Shown piece by piece: positions 7,810 to 15,655 of a DNA stretch of 64,000 nt. The stretch's first letter is position 1. Each line of letters starts with the position of its first letter. The notes under the pieces were generated by a model. It was given only the letters and a program-made list of their open reading frames with translations, had not been told where the DNA came from and searched no databases. Position numbers and translations under genes: made by a program. This DNA is from Bacillota bacterium (GTDB taxonomy: Bacteria; Bacillota; Clostridia; Christensenellales; Christensenellaceae), in NCBI GenBank assembly GCA_023408315.1, contig JAEYKI010000008.1, positions 641,318-705,317 of the forward strand, read 5' to 3'.

Positions 7810-8828
7810 GCCTTTATACCTCCTGTCTTTCTTAATAAAATAATGAAAAATGGCGCGCCAATCACCGAGGTAAGTATGGAAACCGGAATCTCTGCGGCGG
7901 AAACGCTTCTTGCCACAGTGTCTATCACCAGCATAAACAGCGCGCCCATGCCAATGCTTGCGGGAATCACATAGGTATTGTCGTTTCCAAATATCATGCG
8001 CGCAATATGCGGAATAAGCAGGCCCACCCAGCCAATGAGGCCGCACATGGATACAACCGCAGCCGTAATCATGGTGGAGCCGGTTACCACCAGCACCCGC
8101 ACCACCGCAACGCGTACCCCAAGCGACCTGGCCTCGTCTTCATGCAGGGACATGGCGTTCAATTTCCAGCGGACGCAGAACAGAATTCCTGTGCCAGCCA
8201 GTATGAAAGGCGCCCCTATGGCCAGCGTGTCGTAGCTGGTTCCCGAAAGGCTCCCCATCAGCCAGAATGTGATGGTGGGCAGCACATCCTGCGGATCCGC
8301 TACAAATTTAATTCCCGATACCAGCGCAGAGAACAGCGCGCTTACCACCATGCCCGCTAATATGATCATAATGAGTGAGGATGAGCCGCGCACCTTGCTG
8401 ATGCTGTATACAATGCCAACCGCCGCAATTCCGGCAGCCACCGAAACAAACTGCACCGCCACCATATTGAGTCCCAGCAATATTCCCAGGGCCGCCCCAA
8501 ATGAAGCGCCCGTGGCAACGCCCAGTGTATCGGGCGTTGCCAGGGGGTTTGAAAACAATCCCTGAAACGAAGCGCCGGCCACGCTTAATCCCGCGCCCGC
8601 CAGCAGCGCAAGCAGTATGCGCGGCAAGCGTATGTTGAACAGCACGGTACGCATATTTTCCGTCACTTCTATTTGCGGGTACGTTCCGGGAAACACGGTC
8701 TGCATAATCTCCGGGAAGCTAAGGCCGTATCTGCCGCAGCCCAAGGCGTAAATACCAAACGCAACAATCGCAACGGCTAACCCCACTCCCCAAAGGTAGT
8801 TCCTTCTTTTTGTGTTTCTAAGCTCCAT
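7806..8828 (-). CDS. Iron-chelate/cobalamin-type ABC transporter permease (FecCD family)
   Basis: Integral membrane protein of 340 aa with about ten hydrophobic helices, forming the translocation channel as a dimer. Family hallmarks are the N-terminal 'NIRLPRILLALLAGAGL' and the cytoplasmic ATPase-contact region 'GLIGWVGLLIPHIARM'. Start ATG at 8828 with GGGAG 6 nt upstream. It lies 12 nt after the binding-protein gene and overlaps the ATPase gene. Only one permease is present, so the channel is a homodimer. Confidence 0.95.
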   Translation of the reverse strand: MELRNTKRRNYLWGVGLAVAIVAFGIYALGCGRYGLSFPEIMQTVFPGTYPQIEVTENMRTVLFNIRLPRILLALLAGAGLSVAGASFQGLFSNPLATPDTLGVATGASFGAALGILLGLNMVAVQFVSVAAGIAAVGIVYSISKVRGSSSLIMIILAGMVVSALFSALVSGIKFVADPQDVLPTITFWLMGSLSGTSYDTLAIGAPFILAGTGILFCVRWKLNAMSLHEDEARSLGVRVAVVRVLVVTGSTMITAAVVSMCGLIGWVGLLIPHIARMIFGNDNTYVIPASIGMGALFMLVIDTVARSVSAAEIPVSILTSVIGAPFFIILLRKTGGIKA

Positions 8829-8840
8829 TCGCCGCTCCCA

Positions 8841-10073
8841 TTAGGAAAGCTTGATGTCTCCCGCCGCACTGGACGGGGTATACATTTTGGACACGTCTTC
8901 GTCCGTCAGCTCTATTCCAAAAATCTGTTTATAATACTCTTTTACCTTCTGCGTCATATCAACGTCCGCAAACGCGTCCGGATACATTGTTTTTGCCATC
9001 CACAAAAGCGTGAGAGGCGTATCCACACCGGGCGTATAGCTGCGGTAGCTGCCCAGCGGCATTTTATACACTTTTTTGTCTTTTACCGCTTTCACCTGGC
9101 TCCAGTCGTCCCCGCCAATATTATTTGTGTAAAGGTCCTGGGGCTGGGCGGGCGTAAAGTTTGTAATATAGATCACGTCAGGATTCCATTCGTATACCTG
9201 TTCCATGTTGATTTCAACGCTTTGCTCCTTGTCCAGAACGCCCGCAACGTTAATTCCGCCGGAGGCGTCCGCCCAATATTGACCAAAAAAGCGCTTGCCG
9301 GAGGTCATCATTGCTTTATCGTCATAGGTGAACAGGAACAGCGCGCGCGTCCGTTTTTCTTCCGGAATATCCTTTACTTTTGCCTGGACAAAATCGTATA
9401 TCTCGCGGCTGTATTCCGAAACCGCCTGGGACTTATCCTGGTCCGGGAACATCTGGCTCAATATATTAATCCACTCATCATAAGTTTTAATCACATCGTA
9501 ATCCCACTTTGTCGCGGAGATTCCAACAGCGGGTATACCCGCGTTTTTATACAGATCCTTTTCCGCCTGGCTGCTCGCACTGTAGATCACAACGTCCGGG
9601 TTTAGCTTCATCAACTCCTCCATATTGATATCGCTCCCCTGCACAAAACCGGTGGAAGCATTTAATATTTCCGGAAAAACCTTGCTCAAAACGCTGCTTT
9701 TAGCCGCGGCCATGGATACGGGATGAATGCCCACCAACTTATCCGCAGAGCCCAGAAACATGGAGAGCGCCGCGGGCATGGGGTAAATAGACGTAACCAC
9801 CACCCGGTTGATTTCCCTGGGCAAAACCACCTGGGAACCGTTATGGTCCGTTACGGTGATGGTAGCGCTTGTCGTTTCCTGTGGCTCAGGCGCCGAGGCC
9901 GATGCCTCTGCGGACGTTGCCGCAGCAGCCTGGGAACCGGAAGCCGCGGCGCTGCTTTCCGCAGGCTGGGCCGTACCGGAGCACCCGGCCAAAACGGATA
10001 CCATCATGAGCACGCTTAATACTATCGCGACGAATTTTACGTTCCTTCGCAACTTAACCGTATTTTGATTCAT
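8841..10073 (-). CDS. Iron-chelate/cobalamin-type ABC transporter substrate-binding lipoprotein
   Basis: Lipid-anchored receptor of 410 aa. The signal peptide ends in lipobox 'LAGC', then an Ala/Ser/Glu linker. A class III binding-protein domain (PF01497) follows: 'TVTDHNGSQVVLPREINRVV' and 'DINMEELMKLNPDVVIY' in lobe 1, a long bridging helix, and 'MEQVYEWNPDVIYITNF' in lobe 2. The C-terminal part 'YKQIFGIELTDEDV' is common in iron-complex receptors of Clostridia. Start ATG at 10073 with GAGGG 7 nt upstream, only 2 nt after the second nitrogenase-like subunit. Being in one operon with that enzyme suggests that the imported ligand is its substrate or a metal source for it. Confidence 0.93.
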   Translation of the reverse strand: MNQNTVKLRRNVKFVAIVLSVLMMVSVLAGCSGTAQPAESSAAASGSQAAAATSAEASASAPEPQETTSATITVTDHNGSQVVLPREINRVVVTSIYPMPAALSMFLGSADKLVGIHPVSMAAAKSSVLSKVFPEILNASTGFVQGSDINMEELMKLNPDVVIYSASSQAEKDLYKNAGIPAVGISATKWDYDVIKTYDEWINILSQMFPDQDKSQAVSEYSREIYDFVQAKVKDIPEEKRTRALFLFTYDDKAMMTSGKRFFGQYWADASGGINVAGVLDKEQSVEINMEQVYEWNPDVIYITNFTPAQPQDLYTNNIGGDDWSQVKAVKDKKVYKMPLGSYRSYTPGVDTPLTLLWMAKTMYPDAFADVDMTQKVKEYYKQIFGIELTDEDVSKMYTPSSAAGDIKLS

Positions 10074-10075
10074 TT

Positions 10076-11224
10076 TTAAACCCTCTTTTCTATAAAAGTA
10101 TTAAATTTTTTTGATATATATGGAACCTCATATTGCGTGAACAGTTTGCTGGACACCGCATAATGGGCTATATCAACACAGTTTTTTTCTTCTTTGTTCT
10201 CCACCAGGTCGCAGATCAGGGGGTCTGCGACGACTGTTTTATACCGCGGATGGTTAACCGCCTCGTAAATACTCTGCTCGCAATCCAGTATAATTTCCGG
10301 GTCAACATCCCCGGTTCTTCCAAATGGCGTTTTGATGTCCACATTCGTTTTATTAAAATCGCAAAACAGCGCCTGCTTGACGGATTCGGCAAATACCGCG
10401 TCGCCCACAACAAGCGTATCAGCGCGCCCGCAATCGTCCTTAAAGGCGGCATTCACGGTTTTAGACCGGGCATTCTCCAGGCTTTTCAAATACAATCGGC
10501 TATTTTTTTCGCCAACCGGCAGCCCGGCTATATAGGGAATATCAAACCGTTCTTCCATATAGCGCGCAATCGCAAGGCCCGCCTGGGATACGGCTATGTT
10601 CACGTCCGCACAGGCTGCCTTTTTTACTGCCTCCAGCTTGATCCCCATGGAAAAATTCACGTTGACCTTCCAGCCGTTTTCTGTAAAAAAAGCTTCCATG
10701 TCCCGGTTGTTTGCGGCGGAGATATCAAGGGGCGTCGCGCCCAGTATGTTTATGGAGCGGGGTGTTTTAACGCAGTTGTCCGGCGTAAACCTTTTCATCA
10801 GCTCCACGCACGCATAAGCAATCCCCTGGTTGTAATAGTCTGTTCCCGTGGTCTTGAACCCCAGCGCCGGTATGCCCGTCATATACTCCAGCTCCGTGCA
10901 AAGCCCTTCAAAGTCCGTGCCAATCACCATGGGCACAGGGCTGCCCACCAGGGCGATAAAATCCGGCGGGAGTTCTTTGGCTGCCCGCGCGATTCGTTCC
11001 AAAAACACCTGCTCGTTTCCCATGATAACATCCAGTTTCCTCAGGCCGGAGCAATAGACCGCTTTTTGCGATCCGTACCACCGCGGTTCGTCGAATCCGG
11101 TATAGTTGCCGGTACATCCGGCGGCGTCGTGTATTGTAAGAAGGGCGTTCAAATCAAACAGAGCGGAGCATACGCCGGAATAATCCGGGGCAAACGGGGG
11201 CAGGTACATGCAGAGTTTTTTCAT
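10076..11224 (-). CDS. Nitrogenase component 1-like protein, NifK-like subunit
   Basis: Protein of 382 aa, cytoplasmic, resembling NifD/NifK, BchN/B and CfbD-type reductases. The N-terminal cysteines are spaced like NifK cluster ligands: Cys19 in 'SGVCSALFDL', Cys37 in 'HDAAGCTGNYTG' (compare HG-x-x-GC in nitrogenases) and Cys58 in 'VYCSGL'. 'LVGSPVPMVIGTDFEGL' corresponds to the third NifK cysteine region, but with Ser/Pro instead of Cys. It is about 100 residues shorter than true NifK. Start ATG at 11224 directly follows the other subunit's stop. It probably forms a heterotetramer with that subunit around a [4Fe-4S] cluster. The substrate is unknown; genuine N2 fixation is unlikely because no cofactor-assembly genes are nearby. 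Confidence 0.85.
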   Translation of the reverse strand: MKKLCMYLPPFAPDYSGVCSALFDLNALLTIHDAAGCTGNYTGFDEPRWYGSQKAVYCSGLRKLDVIMGNEQVFLERIARAAKELPPDFIALVGSPVPMVIGTDFEGLCTELEYMTGIPALGFKTTGTDYYNQGIAYACVELMKRFTPDNCVKTPRSINILGATPLDISAANNRDMEAFFTENGWKVNVNFSMGIKLEAVKKAACADVNIAVSQAGLAIARYMEERFDIPYIAGLPVGEKNSRLYLKSLENARSKTVNAAFKDDCGRADTLVVGDAVFAESVKQALFCDFNKTNVDIKTPFGRTGDVDPEIILDCEQSIYEAVNHPRYKTVVADPLICDLVENKEEKNCVDIAHYAVSSKLFTQYEVPYISKKFNTFIEKRV

Positions 11225-12481
11225 TTATATCACCACCCCATATTCTTCTATCAGTGTTTTCAGGTCCGCTTCCTGCGCGCTTGCCTGCCGGATCATTTCC
11301 ATCAGCCGGGAAACGCCAAAATATCCAAACATGCCCGCGTCCCCGGAAAGATTCACAATATGCCGGCTGCCTGTGATATAAGCGGCGTCAAACCCTATGG
11401 CAACTGCGTCCTCCATACGATTTTTAAACCGGACCATATCCGTATGCTCGGGCTGTATCACACGCGCTCCCGGCGCATGCGCGCGCAACTTTTCAAACGC
11501 CTGCCTGTCTATGGGTAGCACGTCCTGTGCCACCACGGCGGCAATATTAAATCCGCTGCGCGCAAGCGCATACGCAAGGCCAAACGGCCTTACCGCCGCT
11601 CCTGCGGAAACAACAACAGGCCTTTGCCCCACGGCGTCCAACGCCTCCTGCGCCTCTTCCCCCGCCCGGCGTATAGCACTTAAAAAATTAAACGCATCCG
11701 CCCTTTGTTGCCTGACAAATTCAAACAGCCTGGCATACTGTACCGCAATTTCATCCATATCATAAGATACGGGCAAAAACAGAAAGGGAATGCCGTGCTT
11801 GCGCTCCATCTTCCGCGCGGCCGCAAGTCCAGCCGGTGAAAGAACCAGGTTCCATCTGCTTTGCGACATCTCCTGAAATCCGTCAAACGTAGTAAAATCG
11901 GATATATGCAGCGTTTTTTCCACACCGGCGCTAGCAAGCGCTCCCCACAGCTCGCTCCCTGCGTCCACATTCTGCAGGTTGCCAATCAAATTCAGGTTTG
12001 GGCGCCTGATGTCTGATTTCTCCAGAAAACTGAACATGGAGTCCTGTATGGTCACCGGCGGAGGCGAATCGCTCTCCAGGGTGATTGGATTCATGTGTCC
12101 CGCCCGGAAGGCAATGTCCGGGTAAGCCTGCTGCAACAGCCGAACCAGTGCGTCCAGATCCGTTCCAATTAAATCGTCCAGGCAGCTTACAATAAGCAAA
12201 ACCGCTCTGGGCCGGTTTTCCAACCTGCGCAGCATTTCCGCAAATCCTTCCAGTATAATGGAATCATAGCCCTCTATAATATCTTCTTTCGTAATAAACA
12301 GATAGGATACCCTGTGCTTATATCCCTTTTGAACAGCACCCAGGGCGCCGTGCCTTCCGCACGCAAAGGGGCACACAAACAGCATGTGGCATTCCGGAAC
12401 CAAAGACGCAATCCGTACAAGGCCCCAGTCGCCATGGCTGGGCGCTGTGTACCGGAGCGTTTTTTCAAACACACAATCCAT
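11225..12481 (-). CDS. Nitrogenase component 1-like protein, NifD-like subunit
   Basis: Protein of 418 aa. Cysteines Cys31, Cys37 and Cys41 in 'ECHMLFVCPFACGRHGAL' and Cys100 in 'LLIVSCLDDLIGTDLDAL' match the regions that hold the NifD cluster ligands (the latter resembles NifD SECPIGLIGDDI). The C-terminal Rossmann-like half includes 'RPVVVSAGAAVRPFGLAYAL', 'GFDAAYITGSRH' and 'MFGYFGVSRLMEMI'. I do not recognise the FeMo-cofactor ligands of true NifD. The ATG at 12481 overlaps the NifH-like gene by 17 nt. TTG at 12517 is an alternative start, and neither has a strong ribosome site. With the NifH- and NifK-like proteins it forms a two-component reductase. Confidence 0.83.
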   Translation of the reverse strand: MDCVFEKTLRYTAPSHGDWGLVRIASLVPECHMLFVCPFACGRHGALGAVQKGYKHRVSYLFITKEDIIEGYDSIILEGFAEMLRRLENRPRAVLLIVSCLDDLIGTDLDALVRLLQQAYPDIAFRAGHMNPITLESDSPPPVTIQDSMFSFLEKSDIRRPNLNLIGNLQNVDAGSELWGALASAGVEKTLHISDFTTFDGFQEMSQSRWNLVLSPAGLAAARKMERKHGIPFLFLPVSYDMDEIAVQYARLFEFVRQQRADAFNFLSAIRRAGEEAQEALDAVGQRPVVVSAGAAVRPFGLAYALARSGFNIAAVVAQDVLPIDRQAFEKLRAHAPGARVIQPEHTDMVRFKNRMEDAVAIGFDAAYITGSRHIVNLSGDAGMFGYFGVSRLMEMIRQASAQEADLKTLIEEYGVVI

Positions 12482-13250
12482 CGGCGCACCCGCTTTCTTC
12501 TGCGCTGCAGATGTCAATCACTTTTTGGGACAACACAATGTAATCCAGCGCAATGTCCGAATCCGGATAAGCCTCCACCACGGTTTTGTGCTCCTCCTCC
12601 GCTTTCTGTACCAGCGGGCTGCGCCGTATCTTCTGCACCACCCGGGTACCCGTTTCCTCGGCCAACCGTTTTACCAAAACCTCCTCGTAATTCACGTTGC
12701 GTTCGTTCAGTATAATGCCGGCCAATTGCGCATAATTTCTTCCCCTGTAATTCTCAATCGCCTTGGCGATATTGGCGGCCGCGAAAAGAGCCATTTTCTC
12801 CCCGGAGGTTACAATAAACACTTTATCCGCATAACCCTGGCGCATGGGCATGGCGAATCCGCCGCACACCACATCTCCCAGTACGTCGTATAAAACAATG
12901 TCGGGCCGGTATATCTCAAACGCGCGGAGTTCTTCCAGTTTATTGAATGTTGATATAATACCCAGCCCCCCGCAGCCAATGCCCGGGGTGGGCCCGCCGG
13001 ATTCAACGCACAGCACGCCTCCCCATCCGGTGCGCACAATATCGTCCAGCGTGAGCAAATCCTGTCTTTCGCGTATTTGGTTCAACACAGTAGGAATTTC
13101 CTGCCTGCCAAGCAAATTCTGCGTGGAATCCGCCTTGGGGTCGCATCCAATCTGCATGACCTTGTATTTTCCGGACAGCGCAGCCGCAAGATTGGATGTG
13201 GTTGTCGATTTACCTATGCCGCCCTTTCCATATACAGCTATTTTGATCAT
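12465..13250 (-). CDS. NifH-like ATP-dependent reductase (dinitrogenase reductase family)
   Basis: Homodimeric [4Fe-4S] ATPase of 261 aa that would pass low-potential electrons to the NifD/K-like subunits. P-loop 'GKGGIGKST' (9-17). Cluster ligands are Cys93 in 'GPTPGIGCGGLG' and Cys129 in 'YDVLGDVVCGGFAMP', the latter identical in style to NifH. The position of NifH Arg100 (CAGRG) is Leu here (CGGLG), so the known ADP-ribosylation site is missing. The C-terminus is short with two cysteines in the last ten residues. ATG at 13250 has AGGAG 5 nt upstream. First gene of the operon. BchL, BchX and CfbC are the nearest alternative families; absence of their partner genes argues against those roles. 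Confidence 0.92.
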   Translation of the reverse strand: MIKIAVYGKGGIGKSTTTSNLAAALSGKYKVMQIGCDPKADSTQNLLGRQEIPTVLNQIRERQDLLTLDDIVRTGWGGVLCVESGGPTPGIGCGGLGIISTFNKLEELRAFEIYRPDIVLYDVLGDVVCGGFAMPMRQGYADKVFIVTSGEKMALFAAANIAKAIENYRGRNYAQLAGIILNERNVNYEEVLVKRLAEETGTRVVQKIRRSPLVQKAEEEHKTVVEAYPDSDIALDYIVLSQKVIDICSAEESGCADGLCV

Positions 13251-13301
13251 GTGTTCTCCTTTTTGCCTGTAATTTATATAAAATAATTATTTTTGGAGGT
13301 G

Positions 13302-13359
13302 GGCCCTTTATTTCAGTTAGTTATCACTAACTGACGGATAAAATAAAGGGCCTTTTTTT
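13302..13359 (+). terminator. Strong hairpin with T run in the leader region of the nitrogenase-like operon
   Basis: GGCCCTTTATTT (13302-13313) pairs with AAATAAAGGGCC (13341-13352), and a T7 run follows on the plus strand. The loop holds a second inverted repeat (the GTTAG palindrome at 13316). On the plus strand it is shaped like a terminator of antisense transcripts. On the minus strand it would be a 5' leader hairpin of the NifH-like mRNA if transcription starts upstream of it. Which role applies is not clear. Confidence 0.6.
13316..13331. promoter_or_regulatory. Palindromic operator, GTTAG-N6-CTAAC, site 1
   Basis: GTTAGTTATCACTAAC: perfect 5-bp half-sites 6 bp apart, 66 nt before the NifH-like start codon and inside the loop of the 13302-13359 hairpin. 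Same half-sites and spacing as the sites at 13485 and 13669. Confidence 0.65.
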
Positions 13360-13484
13360 AATAGCCCTGGCTTATTCCACATACCGGCAGAATGCCGCGT
13401 GTTTTGTGCTCTACACTTTTAGCTCGGCCATTTATATTGCTTTTTTATTTGCAGGTTTTCAATCGATCCATATCGGATAAACGT

Positions 13485-13500
13485 GTTAGTATATTCTAAC
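13485..13500. promoter_or_regulatory. Palindromic operator, GTTAG-N6-CTAAC, site 2
   Basis: GTTAGTATATTCTAAC in the middle of the 455-bp region between the divergent NifH-like and AraC genes. On the minus strand it includes TATACT, a possible -10 for the nitrogenase-like operon, although no clear -35 is seen. Confidence 0.7.
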
Positions 13501-13632
13501 TTTTGCCTGCATTTTTTAACTTCAGCGCCATCTTACCATATGTTTTTGATAAAATCTGCTCCATACGGACAACCAAAGCTCCATTCGGGCAAAATACTGT
13601 TCAGCATACAATCTTCTGTCTGTCACAAATGA

Positions 13633-13661
13633 TTTACATACTCCATTTAAATTGATATAAT
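13633..13661 (+). promoter_or_regulatory. Promoter of the AraC-family gene at 13706
   Basis: TTTACA (13633-13638), 17-nt spacer, TATAAT (13656-13661). The transcription start would fall near 13668, directly before operator site 3. Strong sigma-A match. Confidence 0.75.
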
Positions 13662-13668
13662 GTATTTG

Positions 13669-13684
13669 GTTAGATTAATCTAAC
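13669..13684. promoter_or_regulatory. Palindromic operator, GTTAG-N6-CTAAC, site 3
   Basis: GTTAGATTAATCTAAC, a perfect 16-bp palindrome at the predicted +1 of the AraC gene promoter, the expected place for a repressor. Best of the three sites. Confidence 0.75.
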
Positions 13685-13705
13685 TTTTATTTACAGGAGA
13701 ATTTT

Positions 13706-14725
13706 ATGCAGACGTTTAAAAAAGAAAATTTTTACGGCATGAATGTTCAAATTGTTGAGCGTACGGAAGACTGCGCCGTCTACCAAATGCACAGCAGCGA
13801 GGGCAGCGGCGTTATGACAACCTTCAGTGTATTCCCCGGTATTGAACTGATTTACAACGATTTTCATATGCCCAGTTGTTTTCAGGATGTCCCCCCTGCC
13901 TCGGATATCCTGGAGATCAACCACTGCCGGGAAGGCAGATTTGAGTGTGCTTTTGAAAATGGCTCCTGTGTTTATATGGAAGAGGGAGACCTTGCCGTCA
14001 ATCTGCGCAGCACCCGTGCGGTCACGTCAAATTTCCCGCTTGCGCATTATCACGGTGTTGCGGTAATGATCAGCCTTAATAAAGCCGGAGCAACAGTTTC
14101 CTCTGTATTGGAGGATATCTCAATAGACCTGCCCGCGCTGTGCAGAAGGCTGCGCCTGGAACAGCGCTGCTTTATCATGCGCGCCAAAGCAGAGATACAG
14201 CATATTTTTTCGGAGCTCTATAACATTCCAAAGGAAGTACAAAAGGGCTATTTTAAGCTGAAGGTTTTGGAAATACTGCTGTTTTTAAGCGCTACCGATG
14301 TTTCCGAATGCAACGATGCAAAAAAATATTTCCCAAAAAAGCAGGTTGATACCGTAAAAGAAATCAAAAAGTATATCACAGAAAATATGGACCAGCGGTA
14401 TACGCTGGAAGAATTATCCCAAAAATTCGGGATTGGCCTTACATTTATGAAGCAATGCTTCAAGGGCGTTTTTGGCGCGTCCATTCTTTCCTATTTAAAA
14501 GCCTACCGTATGCAGGCCGCAGCGCTGATGCTGCGGAAAAGCAATGAAAGCATAACCGAAATCGCCGGAAAGGTGGGCTATACCAATGTGAGCAAATTTG
14601 CGGCGGCATTCCGTGCGGCAACGGGCATGTGCCCCTATCAATACCGCCGGGCAGATTGCCCAAGCGCAGCATGTATATGCCAATCGGATGAAACAGATTG
14701 CATTGCTTGGCCTGTTCAAAGCTAA
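13706..14725 (+). CDS. AraC-family transcriptional regulator, PchR-like
   Basis: Cytoplasmic regulator of 339 aa. The N-terminal half (about 1-200) resembles the sensor part of PchR/YbtA-type regulators ('ELIYNDFHMPSCFQD', 'LEINHCREGRFECAF', 'YMEEGDLAV'), which in known members respond to a siderophore. Residues about 215-315 are the AraC double helix-turn-helix ('YTLEELSQKFGIGLTFMKQC', 'ITEIAGKVGYTNVSKFAAAF'). The start ATG has AGGAGA 5 nt upstream. Divergent from the nitrogenase-like/ABC operon, which is its likely target. Its own promoter carries the GTTAG palindrome, so it appears to be under iron-type control as siderophore activators usually are. Confidence 0.87.
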   Translation: MQTFKKENFYGMNVQIVERTEDCAVYQMHSSEGSGVMTTFSVFPGIELIYNDFHMPSCFQDVPPASDILEINHCREGRFECAFENGSCVYMEEGDLAVNLRSTRAVTSNFPLAHYHGVAVMISLNKAGATVSSVLEDISIDLPALCRRLRLEQRCFIMRAKAEIQHIFSELYNIPKEVQKGYFKLKVLEILLFLSATDVSECNDAKKYFPKKQVDTVKEIKKYITENMDQRYTLEELSQKFGIGLTFMKQCFKGVFGASILSYLKAYRMQAAALMLRKSNESITEIAGKVGYTNVSKFAAAFRAATGMCPYQYRRADCPSAACICQSDETDCIAWPVQS

Positions 14726-14776
14726 TAATTTTCTATAAAATGCAAAAAACACCAAGGCTGTTCAGCAAAACCTTTG

Positions 14777-15619
14777 TCATACAATCTTCAGGCGGTTTAC
14801 ATAATCAAATGCTTTCAATTCTTCCAGATAACTGAGAGGCGTTCGTTTGGAAAACTCCTTAAACTCACGGATCATATGGGATTGGTCGCAGTATCCCAGG
14901 CGGCATACCAACTCGTCCGCGTCAATATTCGGATTATTCTCAAGATGCGTAATCGCGTTCATGCAGCACTGGAACCGGATGATCCGGCAGAAGTTTTTGG
15001 GAGAAATACCCTCCGCTTCTTTAAACACCCTATTGATGTAGCGCACCGAATAGCCCGATTTTTCCGCAAGCTCCGAAATCTTTACATTGCCAAAGTTCTG
15101 TATGATTTCTTTTAAAAGATACTGGTTGAGCTTATAATCACAAGAGCCAACGTGCGTTTGCTCCAGCTCCTTCAGATAGAAGTCAAAAAAGGCCCTTACT
15201 TGTGTTTCAAAATCAGGGCCCTGCGCAATTAAGCGTGTCAATTTTAAGTTGGAATCTCCGCTGAGCGGCGTTACCTGATTAATAAGCTCCGAAACAGAAG
15301 CATCCACAAGCATGGGAGAATTGCCCGGCAGAAACCGGACTCCGAAATACCGAAACCCGGAAATCATGTCAAACGAATGCGGCTCCAGGGGCGAGCCGTA
15401 TATAGACGCCCCGGCCTGGCCGCCGTTTCCGCTGTAATGAAAAATAATATCCACGCAGCCATCCGGAACAGATGTTTCTATCTGATTAACGCCTTCATCC
15501 AGTTGAAAGCTGTAAAAATGCGAAATGCCATAGTTGTTGACTATTTTTTTATAATAGGAAGAAGACAGCTTGACCATAAACGGCTGTTTGGGCGAAAACC
15601 CGCTGTTACAAAATACCAT
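14777..15619 (-). CDS. AraC-family transcriptional regulator with DUF6597-like sensor domain
   Basis: Protein of 280 aa. The N-terminal domain has the pattern of DUF6597 AraC proteins: 'IETSVPDGCVDIIFHYSG' and 'FRYFGVRFLPGNSPMLV'. The C-terminal AraC domain has 'VKISELAEKSGYSVRYINRV' and 'ADELVCRLGYCDQSHMIREF'. ATG at 15619 has AAGGAG 8 nt upstream. It lies 36 nt after the ornithine cyclodeaminase homologue on the same strand, at the end of the amine-catabolic cluster, so it is a likely regulator of that cluster. Confidence 0.87.
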   Translation of the reverse strand: MVFCNSGFSPKQPFMVKLSSSYYKKIVNNYGISHFYSFQLDEGVNQIETSVPDGCVDIIFHYSGNGGQAGASIYGSPLEPHSFDMISGFRYFGVRFLPGNSPMLVDASVSELINQVTPLSGDSNLKLTRLIAQGPDFETQVRAFFDFYLKELEQTHVGSCDYKLNQYLLKEIIQNFGNVKISELAEKSGYSVRYINRVFKEAEGISPKNFCRIIRFQCCMNAITHLENNPNIDADELVCRLGYCDQSHMIREFKEFSKRTPLSYLEELKAFDYVNRLKIV

Positions 15620-15655
15620 GCCACGCGCTCCTTTCCACAACTTTAAGCTTGCATA

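Noticed and set aside
10133..11518. Long plus-strand open frame (461 codons) opposite the NifK- and NifD-like genes
   Set aside because: The translation has no family motifs and is antisense to well-supported genes; GC-rich codon bias creates such shadows.
12482..12517. TTG at 12517 as start of the NifD-like protein
   Set aside because: No Shine-Dalgarno and longer overlap with the NifH-like gene; ATG at 12481 preferred, though also weakly supported.
10076..13250. True molybdenum nitrogenase for N2 fixation
   Set aside because: Subunits are too short, FeMo-cofactor ligands are not recognised, NifH Arg100 is Leu, and no nifB, nifE or nifN genes are near.
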